Assembly: GCF_022682495.2 (NCBI RefSeq)
Contig: NC_071397.1
Coordinates: forward strand, 13,917,082-13,981,081
From: Desmodus rotundus
Taxonomy: Eukaryota > Chordata > Mammalia > Chiroptera > Phyllostomidae
Direction of reading: 5' to 3'
DNA: 64,000 nucleotides
Both the position numbers and the translations under genes were made by a program. Shown here piece by piece: positions 11,945-22,764 of the stretch. Below the pieces are notes generated by a model, which was given only the letters and a program-made list of their open reading frames with translations, did no database searches and had not been told where the DNA came from. Positions within the stretch are counted from its first letter, which is position 1, and every line of letters begins with the position of its first letter.

Positions 11945-12180
11945 ATTAGATTCCACATCTGAATGGAATCATATGGTATTTGTCTTTCTCTGACTGGCTT
12001 ATTTCACTTAGCATAATCTTCTCTAGGTCCATTCATGCTGTGGCAAAAGGTGAACTTTTCTTCTTTTTTTATGGTCGAGTAGTATTCCATCGTGTAAATG
12101 TCCCACAAATGTTTTATCCACTCATCTACTAATGGACATTTGGACTGCTTCCATATCTTGGCTACTGTAAATATCAAATG
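11945..12180 (-). mobile_element. L1 ORF2 3' end fragment, antisense
   Basis: Begins GTTCATTAGATTCCACATCT and proceeds through TTATTTCACTTAGCATAATC to CTTGGCTACTGTAAATATCA, the complement of the last ORF2 codons. It is similar to 22980-23150 and to 41330-41540. No poly(T) lies at its left edge, so this is not a simple insertion; it forms a rearranged pair with the preceding sense fragment. Confidence 0.85.
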
Positions 12181-14079
12181 AAAAAGCCTGAGATCCTTAC
12201 TTTTTAAGTTTCCTCCTATATAAAGAAACAAGGTTATTCGGGGCATAAGAAAAACTGAGTTTATATAATATGCCTTTTTTCCTGTTTCAGTTGTTTATTT
12301 GTGCCCACCGCACTACAAAATTCAAATATATCTGCATAAAAAAGTCTATATAACAACTACTTGATACTTATAAATAACTTTGTCTTACAATAGACGTGCA
12401 AAAACCAATCTATTTTATTTTCTTGAGTAAGGGCAACTATAGTGGAAGAACAACAGGGGTACATTTTGAATTACTGCTACTACCAATAATTCTGTCATTT
12501 TCAGATGTAGCAACCTAATATAAATTGTTTTTAGCTGTGGTAATGTTTGCCATGCATGTAACAGCATTGAGAAAGTCCTATCGGTTAAAGCACTCTAGCA
12601 CTTGGCTGTTGAAACATGGCTTTCGGAATTGTCCACAGGAACCTTCCAGGGCCAAGCACGGGGTATTGAAAACTCTTCCCCCTGATTTATAAATGTAATG
12701 AAAGTATGGATAAGACTTCATTTTTCATATTTACTGCATGAGTCCATAAAGTTATTGATATAACAACATCTCAAGTATTTTTAATCTTTATTTTAGAAAA
12801 CTTCAGGGAAGTGTTAGCATAATTTTAAATATCTGCAATGATAGTAAAATCTTTTTGGGGGGAAGGGGTAGAACTGATGTTTAGAAATAGTTAAATTTTT
12901 TGGATCCAAGACTGGTGAATAAAGTTTTCATGCATCCTGGATAAATCATGCAAATAAAACAGCAAAACAAATCTCAAAATAATGAGATGAAAGTTTTTCC
13001 AGTTAATGTGATACCTTAACTTTAGGAGTTAATTGAAAAGTTCCAGGGGACAATGTCATCCCAGTAAATTAAATAGAAGAGAAAACATCTAAATTTCAAC
13101 ATTTACACCCAGATTGAAGCCATTTTTACCCAGGAAGTTCCAATTTTAAAGATTGCCCAATCTCTGCGACATCTGCTAATAAAGTACATTAGCGTGGTAT
13201 ATATTTCCTTATGGGGAGTTGATAAAATTTTGCTGAGCGAATATTGAATGATGGAATGTATTTCGGTCATAATTGATAAGTTGTTTTGTTTTGTTTTTTA
13301 AAATAAAACTTCCAGACCTTTAGTTCATTCCTGGAGTGATTACTGATGGATTTTCCTAACTCAGCCATCTCAAAAAATCTTCTTTGTCAATTTTTGTGAA
13401 TAGAGTTTCTATGTCTTTTGGAGAGCATTTAATATTTGATATCCACCAAAGGTTTGTTTGTCCTTGCATGGAACTTATTTTATTGTTAACACTCCTCATT
13501 TGGCACTGAGTTGAATAATAACAGTTTATCCTCTTCTATTGCTAAGAAGCATTCTTTTTTTTCCTGAAAGGTCATATCAGATTTTCTTTTTCTCCAAACA
13601 CTGCATAGCCTAGCTTTTCACTGGGCTCTGGGAAAACCACAGCTCTCCTTACAGCTTAGTAAGATACCAGGCAAATACACAAAGCACAATGGGAAGATAT
13701 CACACACACACACACACACACTTGGTGAGAAATTTAGTTAATTCAATGTTGAATGATAAGAAAGTTTTAATTTCACAAAGATAGTATATAACATTTCAGT
13801 AGGTAGTGCTATCAAAATACAGGGACTTTTTTAGAGGATAGAAAAATCATAGGACTCGTAAGTCTTCCTCATTATAAGCATATGGAGTGATTCATTCAGG
13901 TAGGTTTTACACGTACATAGGATTCTTTTTTCTTTTTGAAGAATTCCATGGTAGCTATGAGGTGAAAAACACATTGATGTAACAATGTATTGTGGTAGTG
14001 TTATAGCTTTCTTCTATTTTACTTTTAGTATTAGGATTGCTGAAAGCTTATTTAAAATACCTCACTGGCAAAGGGGGGA
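12181..14079. other. Unassigned AT-rich DNA
   Basis: No gene recognised. Contains a (CA)11 microsatellite at 13701-13722. Confidence 0.5.
13701..13722 (+). repeat. (CA)n microsatellite
   Basis: Eleven uninterrupted CA units. Confidence 0.98.
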
Positions 14080-14225
14080 TAAGTGGTGATGGAAGGAGAC
14101 TTGACTTGGGGAGGTGAACACACAGTACAATATACACATGATGTATTCCAGAACTGTACACCGGAAACCTACATAATTTTATTGGCCAATGTCACCCCAA
14201 TAAATTCAGTAAGAAAGTAAAAAAA
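14080..14225 (+). mobile_element. L1 3' UTR end, sense
   Basis: GTGATGGAAGGAGACTTGAC, then GAACTGTACACCGGAAACCT and TTATTGGCCAATGTCACCCC, ending AATAAATTCAG plus an A-rich tail. This is the terminal 3' UTR of an old L1 family; the 41037-47855 L1 inserted into a similar sequence. Confidence 0.8.
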
Positions 14226-14732
14226 AATTCTGAGTGAAACCTGATCAAAATAGAGTAGGTGAAGCTGCTAATAATGATACTACTCTGAAGTACAAGTATT
14301 ACACTTGATTAGACATGTAAATTATAATGTGCTTTATGTAACATCTCCTAATTTTGTAGTTACATTTTACTACCTGATGTGCATTAAGTACTTGCTTTTA
14401 ATTGTTTCTGGCTTTACATTAAACTATCACACATAGTATTTACCTTGAATTTTCTAATAAATGTAGTTGGAATTAGTTCTAATAGACTATACCAAACTTA
14501 CTTAGTAACAATATAGAATAAATTTTATAAAACATTTAGTGAGTTTCCAGTATTTTCAGATGCATTATCTCATTTGAGCCTTTTGGATTTCTTCTTATAA
14601 AATTTTTTTGCATATTATCATACTTGTATTATCTTCCCAGCCTGCCATAGAATAAGCCCCTAAAATATATTGCATATGAATTGACTGAATAATTTACCTC
14701 TGTCTTCTTTTCCTGTTTTTTTCTACAACATT

Positions 14733-14937
14733 TAAAAAAATATTTTATTTATTTATTTTTAGAGAGAGAGGAGGGAGAAAGGGAGGGAGGGAGAGAAACA
14801 CCGATGAGAGAACCATCCATCGGCTGCCTTTTGCACACACCTGTCCAGGGACGAACCTATGAGTCAGGCATGTGCCCTGACAAGGAACTGAACTGTGCGT
14901 GACAATGCCCAACTGACCGAGCCACACCACTCAGGGC
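14733..14937 (-). mobile_element. VES-type SINE, antisense
   Basis: Poly(A)/T-rich left end with ATTTATTTATTTTTAGAGAG, a GGGA-rich tract, AGAGAAACACCGATGAGAGA, and a tRNA-like head ending CACACCACTCAGGGC. A probable TSD is CTACAACATT (14723-14732) and CTGCAACATT (14943-14952), one mismatch. Confidence 0.83.
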
Positions 14938-14952
14938 TTCTCCTGCAACATT

Positions 14953-15561
14953 CTTATTGTATCCTGTGATTCCTCCCTGGAGTTCTCACTGCTGTCAACT
15001 GTTCAAAAACACCGGGAGCTGAAAAAGATGCAGTTAGGTATAGGGAACAAAGATTGATGCTGGCTTGCTCCACAGTGAACGTGAAATTTTTCAGAAATGT
15101 AGACAGTTTTATTTATGTGAAAGAATCAGAGCTGGCACAGTGGTAAAGCACATTATTAAAAGAATGGAGAAAAATAGGAGAAGAAATAGGGGAAAACTAG
15201 TGTAGTGCGTGTTTCTAACAGTGGTTGTAGATCAAATGATAGGAAGTTCCTCCACCACAAACACTTTTCCTAACTAACTCAATACCTTACTTTCCTCTGA
15301 TACGCTTCCTCTGATAGCTTTCCTCTGCTTCTTTTGATGCAGCTTTATCTGACACTCCCCTAAACACTTCACAGCCGTTACCTTATCATAATTGAATGTC
15401 ACCTTCTTTGTTCTTCTTAGATCCATAGAAGACACTAGAAACCTTTGAAATTTATTGGGAGGTGCAATTGTGTCTCCTGTCTCAGACACAAAGTACTTAC
15501 ACACATACTATAAACTCAAATAAAAACAAACTGTGACAGTTATTAATGTGATGCTTGGTCT

Positions 15562-15564
<3 letters not shown>
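14953..15564. other. Unassigned unique DNA
   Basis: No repeat recognised. A 76-codon minus-strand ORF (15274-15504) has no recognisable domain and is not claimed as a gene. Confidence 0.5.

Positions 15565-15598
<34 letters not shown>
15565..15598 (+). repeat. (GT)17 microsatellite
   Basis: Seventeen uninterrupted GT units, long enough to be length-polymorphic. It abuts the possible LTR to its right. Confidence 0.98.
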
Positions 15599-15599
<1 letters not shown>

Positions 15600-15601
<2 letters not shown>

Positions 15602-15990
15602 CCACCCCCAGAGAACCTGTCAGCCATGGATGTGAATAAGTCTACCAAGACATGATCTGCTTGGGGAGGAAAGGCGGTGGATCTCTCAAAGGAGAAGGGC
15701 CAGGAGCCTGTTCCTCAATGGGCTTTTATTGGGCTTAATTTGCATAGGAATACAGGGCATGTGTGTAAAGCTCATCAATCACTGTCAGACAGTAATGGTC
15801 AAACAATAGAAAACATTCAAAGAACTCTGAGGGCTTATTTTGAGTGAGGGTCAGTTAGCTAAAGGGCCATAAAATTTTGGGGAAACAAACTCATTTCATG
15901 CTTGGCGACTTTCTTCTTTTGGTCTCACACTTCCTGCTCCCCACTCTTGCTTCTTTGAATTAATGCCCCCCAAATACCTGAACCTAAGTT
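15600..15990 (-). repeat. Possible solo LTR (endogenous retrovirus type)
   Basis: The complement of this block has a regulatory layout typical of an LTR: a stretch without coding capacity, then ATGCAAATTAAGCCCAATAA giving an AATAAA signal near 15730, followed by a pyrimidine-rich segment and a GT-rich end against the microsatellite. No gag, pol or env sequence lies beside it, so a solo LTR is the best reading. The family is not recognised and both ends are uncertain. Confidence 0.35.
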
Positions 15991-16553
15991 CTTGTTTCAA
16001 GCTCTAGGTTTAAGGGAATCCAAATTAAGAAAGAGGCAACTTTAGAAACAATTTAATGTGGTTCTTCCACTTTGCAGTGGAGGAAACGACGGGCAAGGGA
16101 ATTTAACTGGGCTGAAGACACAGAACAGAACAGTAATCAAACTGGTACTGAAACAAGTGTCTACCTGTAGCTCAGTTTTATGAGTTATTATCATGCGTCT
16201 GTGAAAATAAGGACCAGGGGAGATAAGAGCCTAGTGTATTAGTTACAGTGACAATGTCCTGATATTTCTCAGTGCCTATCACATCATTAACTATGCCCAT
16301 TGATACAGTACTTCAATAAAAATTATCAAAGACTAATTAAAACAAGTTTGTGTCAATTACATCTTTTAAAGCTATATAATGATTAGTATATGTTCTCCTG
16401 ATTATAGTAAATAATTAATATATAGATGCTTTTCTGTGTTAGAAATGTCAATTATTTTTTACTCAATGTCTTATGATTGATTATGTGTGACTCTCTGTGA
16501 TCTCTTTGAGTGGGCCTTAACAATGTAATGTGAGAAGACTTTTTATGGAGTTT
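15991..16553. other. Unassigned AT-rich DNA
   Basis: No gene or repeat recognised. Confidence 0.5.
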
Positions 16554-17283
16554 AAAATAAATTAAGCAATTTACAATAGCCAAGTACTGGAAGCAACCTA
16601 AGTGCCCATCAGCAAATGAGTGGATCAAAAAACTATGGTACATTTACACAATGGAATTCTCCACACAGTAGAGAGAAAGAAGGAGCTCATACCCTTTGCA
16701 ACAGCATGGATGGAACTGGAGAGCAGTATGCTAAGTGAAATAAGCCAGACAGTGAGGGACAAATACCATATGATCTCACCTTTAACTGGAACATAATAAA
16801 TAGAAGAAAAAAGCAAACAAAATATAACCAGAGACATTGAAGTTAAGAACAATCTAACAATGGACAGGGGGGAGTGGGGAGGGGACAGTGAGGAGAGGGG
16901 ATTACAGGAACTACTATAAAGGACACATGGACAAAATCAAGGGGGAGGGTGGAGGTGGGGGAGGGAGGGGGGTTTGGCTGGGGTAGGGTGGAGGGATGGG
17001 GAGAAAAGGCACACAACTGTAATTTAATAACAATAAAAAAAAAGTGAGAGAAAAAAAAGAACAATCTAACAGTGGCCAGAGGGGAGTGGGGAGGGGATAT
17101 TGGGGAGAGCGGTTTACAGGAGCTATTATAAAGGACACATGGACAAAACCAAGGGGAAGGGTAGAGGTGGGGCAGGGAGGTGGGTTTGGCTGGGGTGGGG
17201 TGGAGGGATGGGGAGAAAATGCAGACAACTGTAATTGAATAACAATAAAAATTAAAATAAAATAAAGTAAAATAAAATAAGCA
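16554..17283 (+). mobile_element. Young L1 3' end with a duplicated 3' UTR, one apparent TSD
   Basis: 16567-17045 holds the last ORF2 codons, the G-rich 3' UTR and a tail (AACAATAAAAAAAAAGTGAG). After A-rich spacer, 17062-17268 repeats the 3' UTR from AGAACAATCTAACAGTGGCC to a second tail. The repeat starts at the same point as AGAACAATCTAACAATGGAC near 16846 in the first unit. AAAATAAATTAAGCA (16554-16568) and AAAATAAAATAAGCA (17269-17283) flank the whole composite as a 15-bp TSD with one mismatch, although the A-rich part is weak evidence. Confidence 0.85.
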
Positions 17284-17289
17284 TTTGAA

Positions 17290-17795
17290 TATTAGAAATT
17301 TGAGCAGGATAGGAGACTAATGTAAATTTGCTCCAACAATAAGGCAAATCAGTGAATTTCTCTTAACAACCATCTTTCTGTGATAGCTAAGTACAACAGA
17401 AAATACTGAGGCTTATGGAAAGGTAAGAGTTTTTTAGATATAGAAAGTGTATGTCATGAGGGAAAAATAAGGTTCTTAGACACAGAGGAAGCAGAAGGAC
17501 TCAATTTCTCTGGCAAGATAATATTCTTTTTCCCATATTTATATTTCACATTTCAGTTTTCATTTTCCCTTATAGATTTTGGTTTGAGTTATAAAAACCA
17601 AGGCTTGTAAGTACAAGGATCTGTGACCATTTTTAATCTTGTTCACACACAAAAAAATTCTTTGTCTTCACAGTGGGTATTATTTTCTTTGCGAAGCTAC
17701 TTATAACCTTGGTTCAAACAGTTGCTATTTATCCTCATAGTAGTGATCATCTTTGGAAAATATATTGATATAGTCATTTTTATTAATAATATTTG
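17290..17795. other. Unassigned AT-rich DNA
   Basis: No gene or repeat recognised. Confidence 0.5.
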
Positions 17796-17799
17796 TATT

Positions 17800-17932
17800 A
17801 AAGTAGTTTTTATTATTTTATTTTTATTTTTATTTTTCTATTGTTGTTCAAGTACAATTGTCTCCATTTTCCTGCCACCACTTTCCCTTGCCACCCCCCC
17901 TGCCACCCTTAATTCTTTCCCCCTTTGGCTTT
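17800..17932 (-). mobile_element. Very short 5'-truncated L1 3' end
   Basis: A T-rich left end (complement of the tail), TATTGTTGTTCAAGTACAAT, then the C-rich 3' UTR complement up to CCCTTTGGCTTTG. Only the last about 110 nt of L1 are present. Confidence 0.85.
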
Positions 17933-18234
17933 GAGTTAACATTTTACTGTATAGTAACTATATGTCGAATGAGTAGTAAAATTTTACCCCAGTTTTGCTA
18001 GTGATGGCTTTCTCAAGCGTTTGTTTCTTTAGTAAGTAGCAGTATTTTCTGGGCATAGAGTAGGACTGATGAATGACCTGAATCTCCACGGCCAATAAGG
18101 GCATGGCTTTGCCTTTTCTCTGGCCTCTTGGGACATTTTGCGCAGTGTAGACTCTCCTTACAATCCTGATGAGCTTCCTTGGTCGCTGTCATGTAGTCTC
18201 TCCAACAGTATACTGCAAAGAGTAGAGTTCTGCT

Positions 18235-18300
18235 TTCCTCAGCACTGCCACCAGCACCTAGGACAATACCTGGCACGTAGAAGGCGCTCAGCAAATGCTT
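18235..18300 (+). repeat. MIR 3' fragment
   Basis: CACCTAGGACAATACCTGGC then AGAAGGCGCTCAGCAAATGC matches the MIR 3' end (cagtgcctggcacatagtaagcgctcaataaatg). Confidence 0.75.
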
Positions 18301-18369
18301 GGGGAAGGAATGCCTAAGATTCCATGTTCTTAATCTGTTATTTTTCAGTTTTTTAACATGAAGGTTTAA

Positions 18370-18660
18370 TTTATATGCTGAACATTAACCCTTTCGAATG
18401 TACAAGTCTGTGAGTTTTGACACATATGTTCAGTTAAAATATAGAACCATTGAAACGTCTCCAGATTTTTTCTAGTGACCCACTCCTGGTCTGAGTGCTT
18501 GCTAATCACGATCTGCTTTTTGTTCCTATGTTTTTCCTTTGCAAGAATGTCATATAAATAGAAACACACAGAGTGAAATATGTTATTTTTTAGTCCACTT
18601 TTACTTACCACACTATTTGAGGTTCATGCACATTATGTCACATAAATTACCATCTTTTAA
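18370..18660 (-). mobile_element. Ancient L1 (L1M type) 3' UTR/ORF2 end, antisense
   Basis: Ordered, diverged matches to the complement of old L1 3' ends: GTCATATAAATAGAAACACA (cf. catataaatggaatcata), a TTTACTTACCACACTATTTG stretch and AGGTTCATGCACATTATGTC (cf. caaggttcatccatgttgt). No intact frame. Confidence 0.6.
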
Positions 18661-19657
18661 GGGTAAAATCCATATGAACTTGTGAGAATATAGGCCTCAA
18701 TTAGGCCAGGGGATGAGGCATCTTATATTTATATGCAATTTATCTCTAAAGGAAAAAGTTTTTAATTCTAAGAGTACCTTTTGAAGTGTACCATTTGTGG
18801 TTAGGTGATGAAATCTATTAAAGAAACAGAATTGAGTCACAGTTACTACTTTTAAGAAAAAAGACTACATTAATAAAATTTTAACTCTAAGCAAATTAGT
18901 TTGGATCCTTTCTCATGCAGTATCTCTGGTGTTCAGGTTGGAATCCCGAAATGGAGAGCAAGGTCGGTATAATGATGTCAGGAGGGGAGCATGGGTGAGG
19001 ACAAAGAACTGAAAAACACAGTTGAGGAAGAAAAGGGGGGAAAGTGCAGGAGTCAGCTAGGAGGGAATTATTTAGAAAAGAGACAGAATGTAAATCAGAA
19101 ATCTGTACATTTATTTATTAGCAAGAAAGACAACTATACCCATGATTTTGACTATAGATTTTTCATCCTCAATTAAAGTATAAGATAACTGGAAAATCTT
19201 CCTGAGCTGGGAAATTTAATTTACCTTGATTGATTCTCATCGAGTAGAAATACATTAAATCTTAATGGACTCATTGCACAGATCCTAGGAAGTCCATTCA
19301 GTGCAATAACTAGTGGTTTCCTCAGTTCCATACAAGGCGGAGGAAACCTGTTGGGCACAATGAATAGTGATTTCGAATGGAAACTATAGCACAGGAAACG
19401 ATCACAAAAGAAATGTAGAGAAAATAAGACAGAGTAAGATTTCTGCCCTTGAGGATCTTGCACTCTAGCAGGGAATACAGACAGAGACATAATTAGAATA
19501 GTGAATTAGGGAAGGGATAGAGAATATGAAATCACGTAACAGAGGGAACAGGATGATTATAGGTGTGAGGATGAAAGGTGTGAGGACGAAGGGGAAAGTT
19601 CTTAGGGGATGAGGGCAGATGTGAAAGTTGAGTGCTAGGGCAGGAGGGATTAAAATA
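18661..19657. other. Unassigned DNA
   Basis: No gene or established repeat recognised. A short imperfect direct repeat of a GGTGTGAGGA unit lies at about 19562-19590. Confidence 0.45.
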
Positions 19658-19944
19658 TAGGAGAGATTGTTCTTTTTTTAAAATTTTTATTTTTATTCAG
19701 TTACATTGTCTGCATTTTCTCCCCCCTACTAACAGTAGCCAGAGGGGAGTGGGGCGGGGATGGTGGGGAGAGGGGTTTTCAGGAACTACTGTAAAGGACA
19801 CATGGACAATATCAAGGGGGAGGGTGGAGGAGGAGGAGGGAGGTGGGTTTGGTTAGGGTGGGGTGGAGGGGTGGCGAGAAAATGCAGACAACTGTAACTG
19901 AATAACAATAAAAATTACAAAAAAGAAAAAAAAATAGGAGAGAT
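19658..19944. mobile_element. Head-to-head L1 3' ends inside one TSD
   Basis: ATAGGAGAGAT occurs at 19658-19668 and 19934-19944, an exact 11-bp TSD. Between them, 19672-19725 is the complement of an L1 terminus (poly(T), TTATTCAGTTACATTGTCTG, CATTTTCTCCCCCC). 19730-19933 is an L1 3' UTR in the sense orientation with its own tail (CTGTAACTGAATAACAATAA). The two terminal about 50 bp are inverted repeats of each other, so the insert could form a long hairpin. It has no coding capacity. Confidence 0.85.
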
Positions 19945-20019
19945 AACCAGGATAATTTAATTGAATTAAGTCCCTGAAACAGTGGGAGGGAATTGGGCAG
20001 GGAAGGTTTAACTCAGTGG

Positions 20020-20610
20020 GCCTGGGCTGTTCAAACTCTGCATATTCCCAGAATCTTCCTCACTTGCCCTGGACTAGTTCTTGGGAGATGACCTCTGAAC
20101 CTTGCTTACCCTGTCTAAGAGAGTCTGTATGACTGATGCCTTGGGCCAAGTCAGATGTAATTTAAGGTGAATACCGGTTTTTGTATACTTCAGGTTTTGG
20201 GCCATACTGTTACAAGTTGACAGTGGGGGCGCTGAAATCTGAGTTACTGAACTCAGTTATGCAGGTGCCTCTAGGCCCTCTTGACTGACCCTCCAATATA
20301 AACTCTGGACACTAAGGCTCAGGAGAGCTCTTCTGGTTGGTTGGCCACATGTTGTTGGGAGAATTAAGTGTCGTCTTTGCTAGTCCACTAGGTCAAGACA
20401 ACTGAACGCTTGCATCTGATTTTTCCTGCGCCTGACCTTTTTATCTTTTCCTTTGCTGAATCTATTGTGTTCTTTTGCTATAATAAACCATAACTGTATT
20501 ATAATAGATTTGTTTTTCTGAGTTCTTGGAGTCATTCTCATGAGTCATCAACCCTGTGATTGGTCCTGGGAACCCCTTGCATAAAGGTGGATTCAGAGCA
20601 TCACCGACAC
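20020..20610 (+). repeat. Possible ERVL-like LTR relic
   Basis: Non-coding block with an LTR-like order: CCAATATAAACTCTGGACAC and AGGCTCAGGAGAGCTCTTCT (20296-20335), an AATAAA within CTATAATAAACCATAACTG (about 20478-20496), then TTTCTGAGTTCTTGGAGTCA and GTCCTGGGAACCCCTTGC. I recall this order from mammalian LTRs whose R/U5 ends in a GGGAACCCC motif. No internal viral genes adjoin it. The exact family is uncertain. Confidence 0.45.
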
Positions 20611-21529
20611 AGGAAGAAAAAGTGCTGTGGGTGTAGGGAATTTTGTAGACTAGGCAGTGGGAAGGGATGAGCTGCTCTCTCGCGTTTTTTCTCCTGGAGG
20701 CTTTGTATTTTTCTGAAAGGAAATCAGAGGAGAGTGTTGAGGTTAGGGAAAGGGTGCACATTTTGAGGGTAGTTTACAGGAGTTAAAAATTGTAATTTTG
20801 AAAGTTAGAGGGCAGACTTGGTAATGTTTGTGGCATTTGGGGAATGTTGAGAACTTAATCTGAGTTTGTAAATTCTGAATTTATAGTGACCTTCCTCTAC
20901 CATGTCGAAGAGAAGACTTCCTCAGTTACACGACTCTATGCTTCAGTCAGTGTTTCGGTATTTATCAAAGTGTTATGATAGGAGGACAGAGACATTAAGG
21001 AGAATTAGGCTGATGATATGAAATTGGTTTATTTAATCTAAGCTGGATAGTGAATACAGGAGGAAGCTGAAAACAAAGGGGGGATCAAAGGATCAGTGGA
21101 CCACGGATCTCACTGAGATGAAAAACAAACAAAGCTGAAAAATGCAAACAAATTAGTGCATTGGATATACTTGAGACAGTGAGTGGAACAGAGTTATGAC
21201 ACTAGATGGGGATAATGGGAAAAGCGAATTCAGTATTTCATCTGAATACTTGTCTTTAGCCATGGCAATAAGGTATGTTTCAAGGAAGAAGTTGGTGTCT
21301 AACACTTAGAGTTGTGGAAAGCAAGTTAAATGTTTATTTAAATGATTCAGTGAATATTAATATCCATGCTTTCTTATCAACTTGTTCAGGTGCTTGTATG
21401 GAAGACAAGCAAGAATTGAAAAGACTTACTAATATAGTGCATGAATTTCAAGTTTCAATCCACTCTCAAAGCAATACATCCCCACACTCTTACCTATACT
21501 CAATCTTACCAAGTCAAATAATTTCATTT
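20611..21529. other. Unassigned DNA
   Basis: No repeat recognised. The 240-codon ORF that begins at 21275 becomes the complement of a HAL1 3' UTR in its second half and is a chance frame. Confidence 0.45.
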
Positions 21530-21795
21530 TTATTTTTTAAGTATATCTTATTGATTATGGTATTACAGTTGTCCCATTTTTTTCCTCCTTGTCATCCTCC
21601 CCCCTACACATCCCTTCCCACATGCATTCCCCCTGCCCTTAGTTCATGTCCCTGGGTCATACATATAAGTTCTTCAGCTTCTCCATTTCCTATACTATTC
21701 TTAACCTCCCCTTGTCTATTTTGTACCTACAAATTATGCTTCTTATTCCCTGTACCTTTTCCCCCATTAAAAATAAATATAATGAGGAAAAATCA
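21530..21795 (-). mobile_element. HAL1 3' UTR, antisense, 5'-truncated
   Basis: TTATGGTATTACAGTTGTCC, TCATGTCCCTGGGTCATACA, TCTCCATTTCCTATACTATT and AAATTATGCTTCTTATTCCC follow the same order as 37140-37370 of the larger HAL1. The element is cut off in the 3' UTR near 21795 and contains no ORF1. Confidence 0.75.
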
Positions 21796-22764
21796 GCACT
21801 TAAAAAATTACCTTATTCAGGATTTTAGCGAATTAAAATGTATAGCTTTTTTGGTGTTTTTTGTCTATATCTATTTTCTCATGTTTGTTTTCTTTCTTTT
21901 AGCCTTCTTTTTCATGCACCTTTGTTTGATTCCGATGTACTCAAATTTATTCACATTTTCCATCATGGCTTGTGAGTTCTTCCCAAAGAATGCATAAGGA
22001 TTTCCCATCCCAAGGTTTCCCAAAACTGTATTTTATATTTAATATAACACTTTTATTGCATTTCTTTTTATGTTTAATTTTTAAGCCAACCTGAAATTTA
22101 TTTTTATTAAGATAAAAGATGAGGATGTAACTTATTTTACAAAAAAACCTAATCAGTTTTCCAATTTCCTTTATTGTTAAGTTATCCATCTTTATCTATT
22201 GATTTTAAATCCAATCTTCATCATATTATAAACTCACCTCTGTTAATGTATTCACATATCTGTTTCACTGAGGTCTATTCTAGATGGCATTACTACTACA
22301 TCTATAAACGTCTTCTGACATTTCTCTGTTACGTTCTTTTTAGTCAAAATTATTTGCCCTCTCCTCCCATTTCTCTTTCATAGGTATTTCAAAATCAACA
22401 TATAAAGATCCTTAGAATATTATTATGAATGTATGGAAGTGCTTTCATTAAGTGAATTGATGCATTGAATTCATTTACTAAATTGAAGAGAACTGACTTC
22501 TTTCACATTGTGGCTTATTCAGTGATCTGGTCAATTAATTGAGTTAATATGTACTCCAGTAGGTTCATACATATATTTTCTCAATAAAAGAATTATACTT
22601 TGCTTAGGTTAGTTTTGGTTGTTTTTTCCCTCCAAAAGTCCTTGGATATCTTTTATTAAATTAATATCTAGATAGTTAAGTTTTTTGTTGCTGTATTTCC
22701 TAATTGAAACATTGTTGAGTTTTATGTTTTTCTTTAGTGTTCAACAGTAATATCAACTTATTAT

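Noticed and set aside
16843..17228. Proline-rich minus-strand ORFs (also 9061-9367, 34003-34389, 41015-41451)
   Set aside because: They read the complement of, or across, the G-rich L1 3' UTR; the proline richness is a direct product of C-runs.
21275..21997. 240-codon plus-strand ORF, the longest outside the L1s
   Set aside because: Its second half is the complement of a HAL1 3' UTR and an old L1; no domain, and no sign of selection that I can read.
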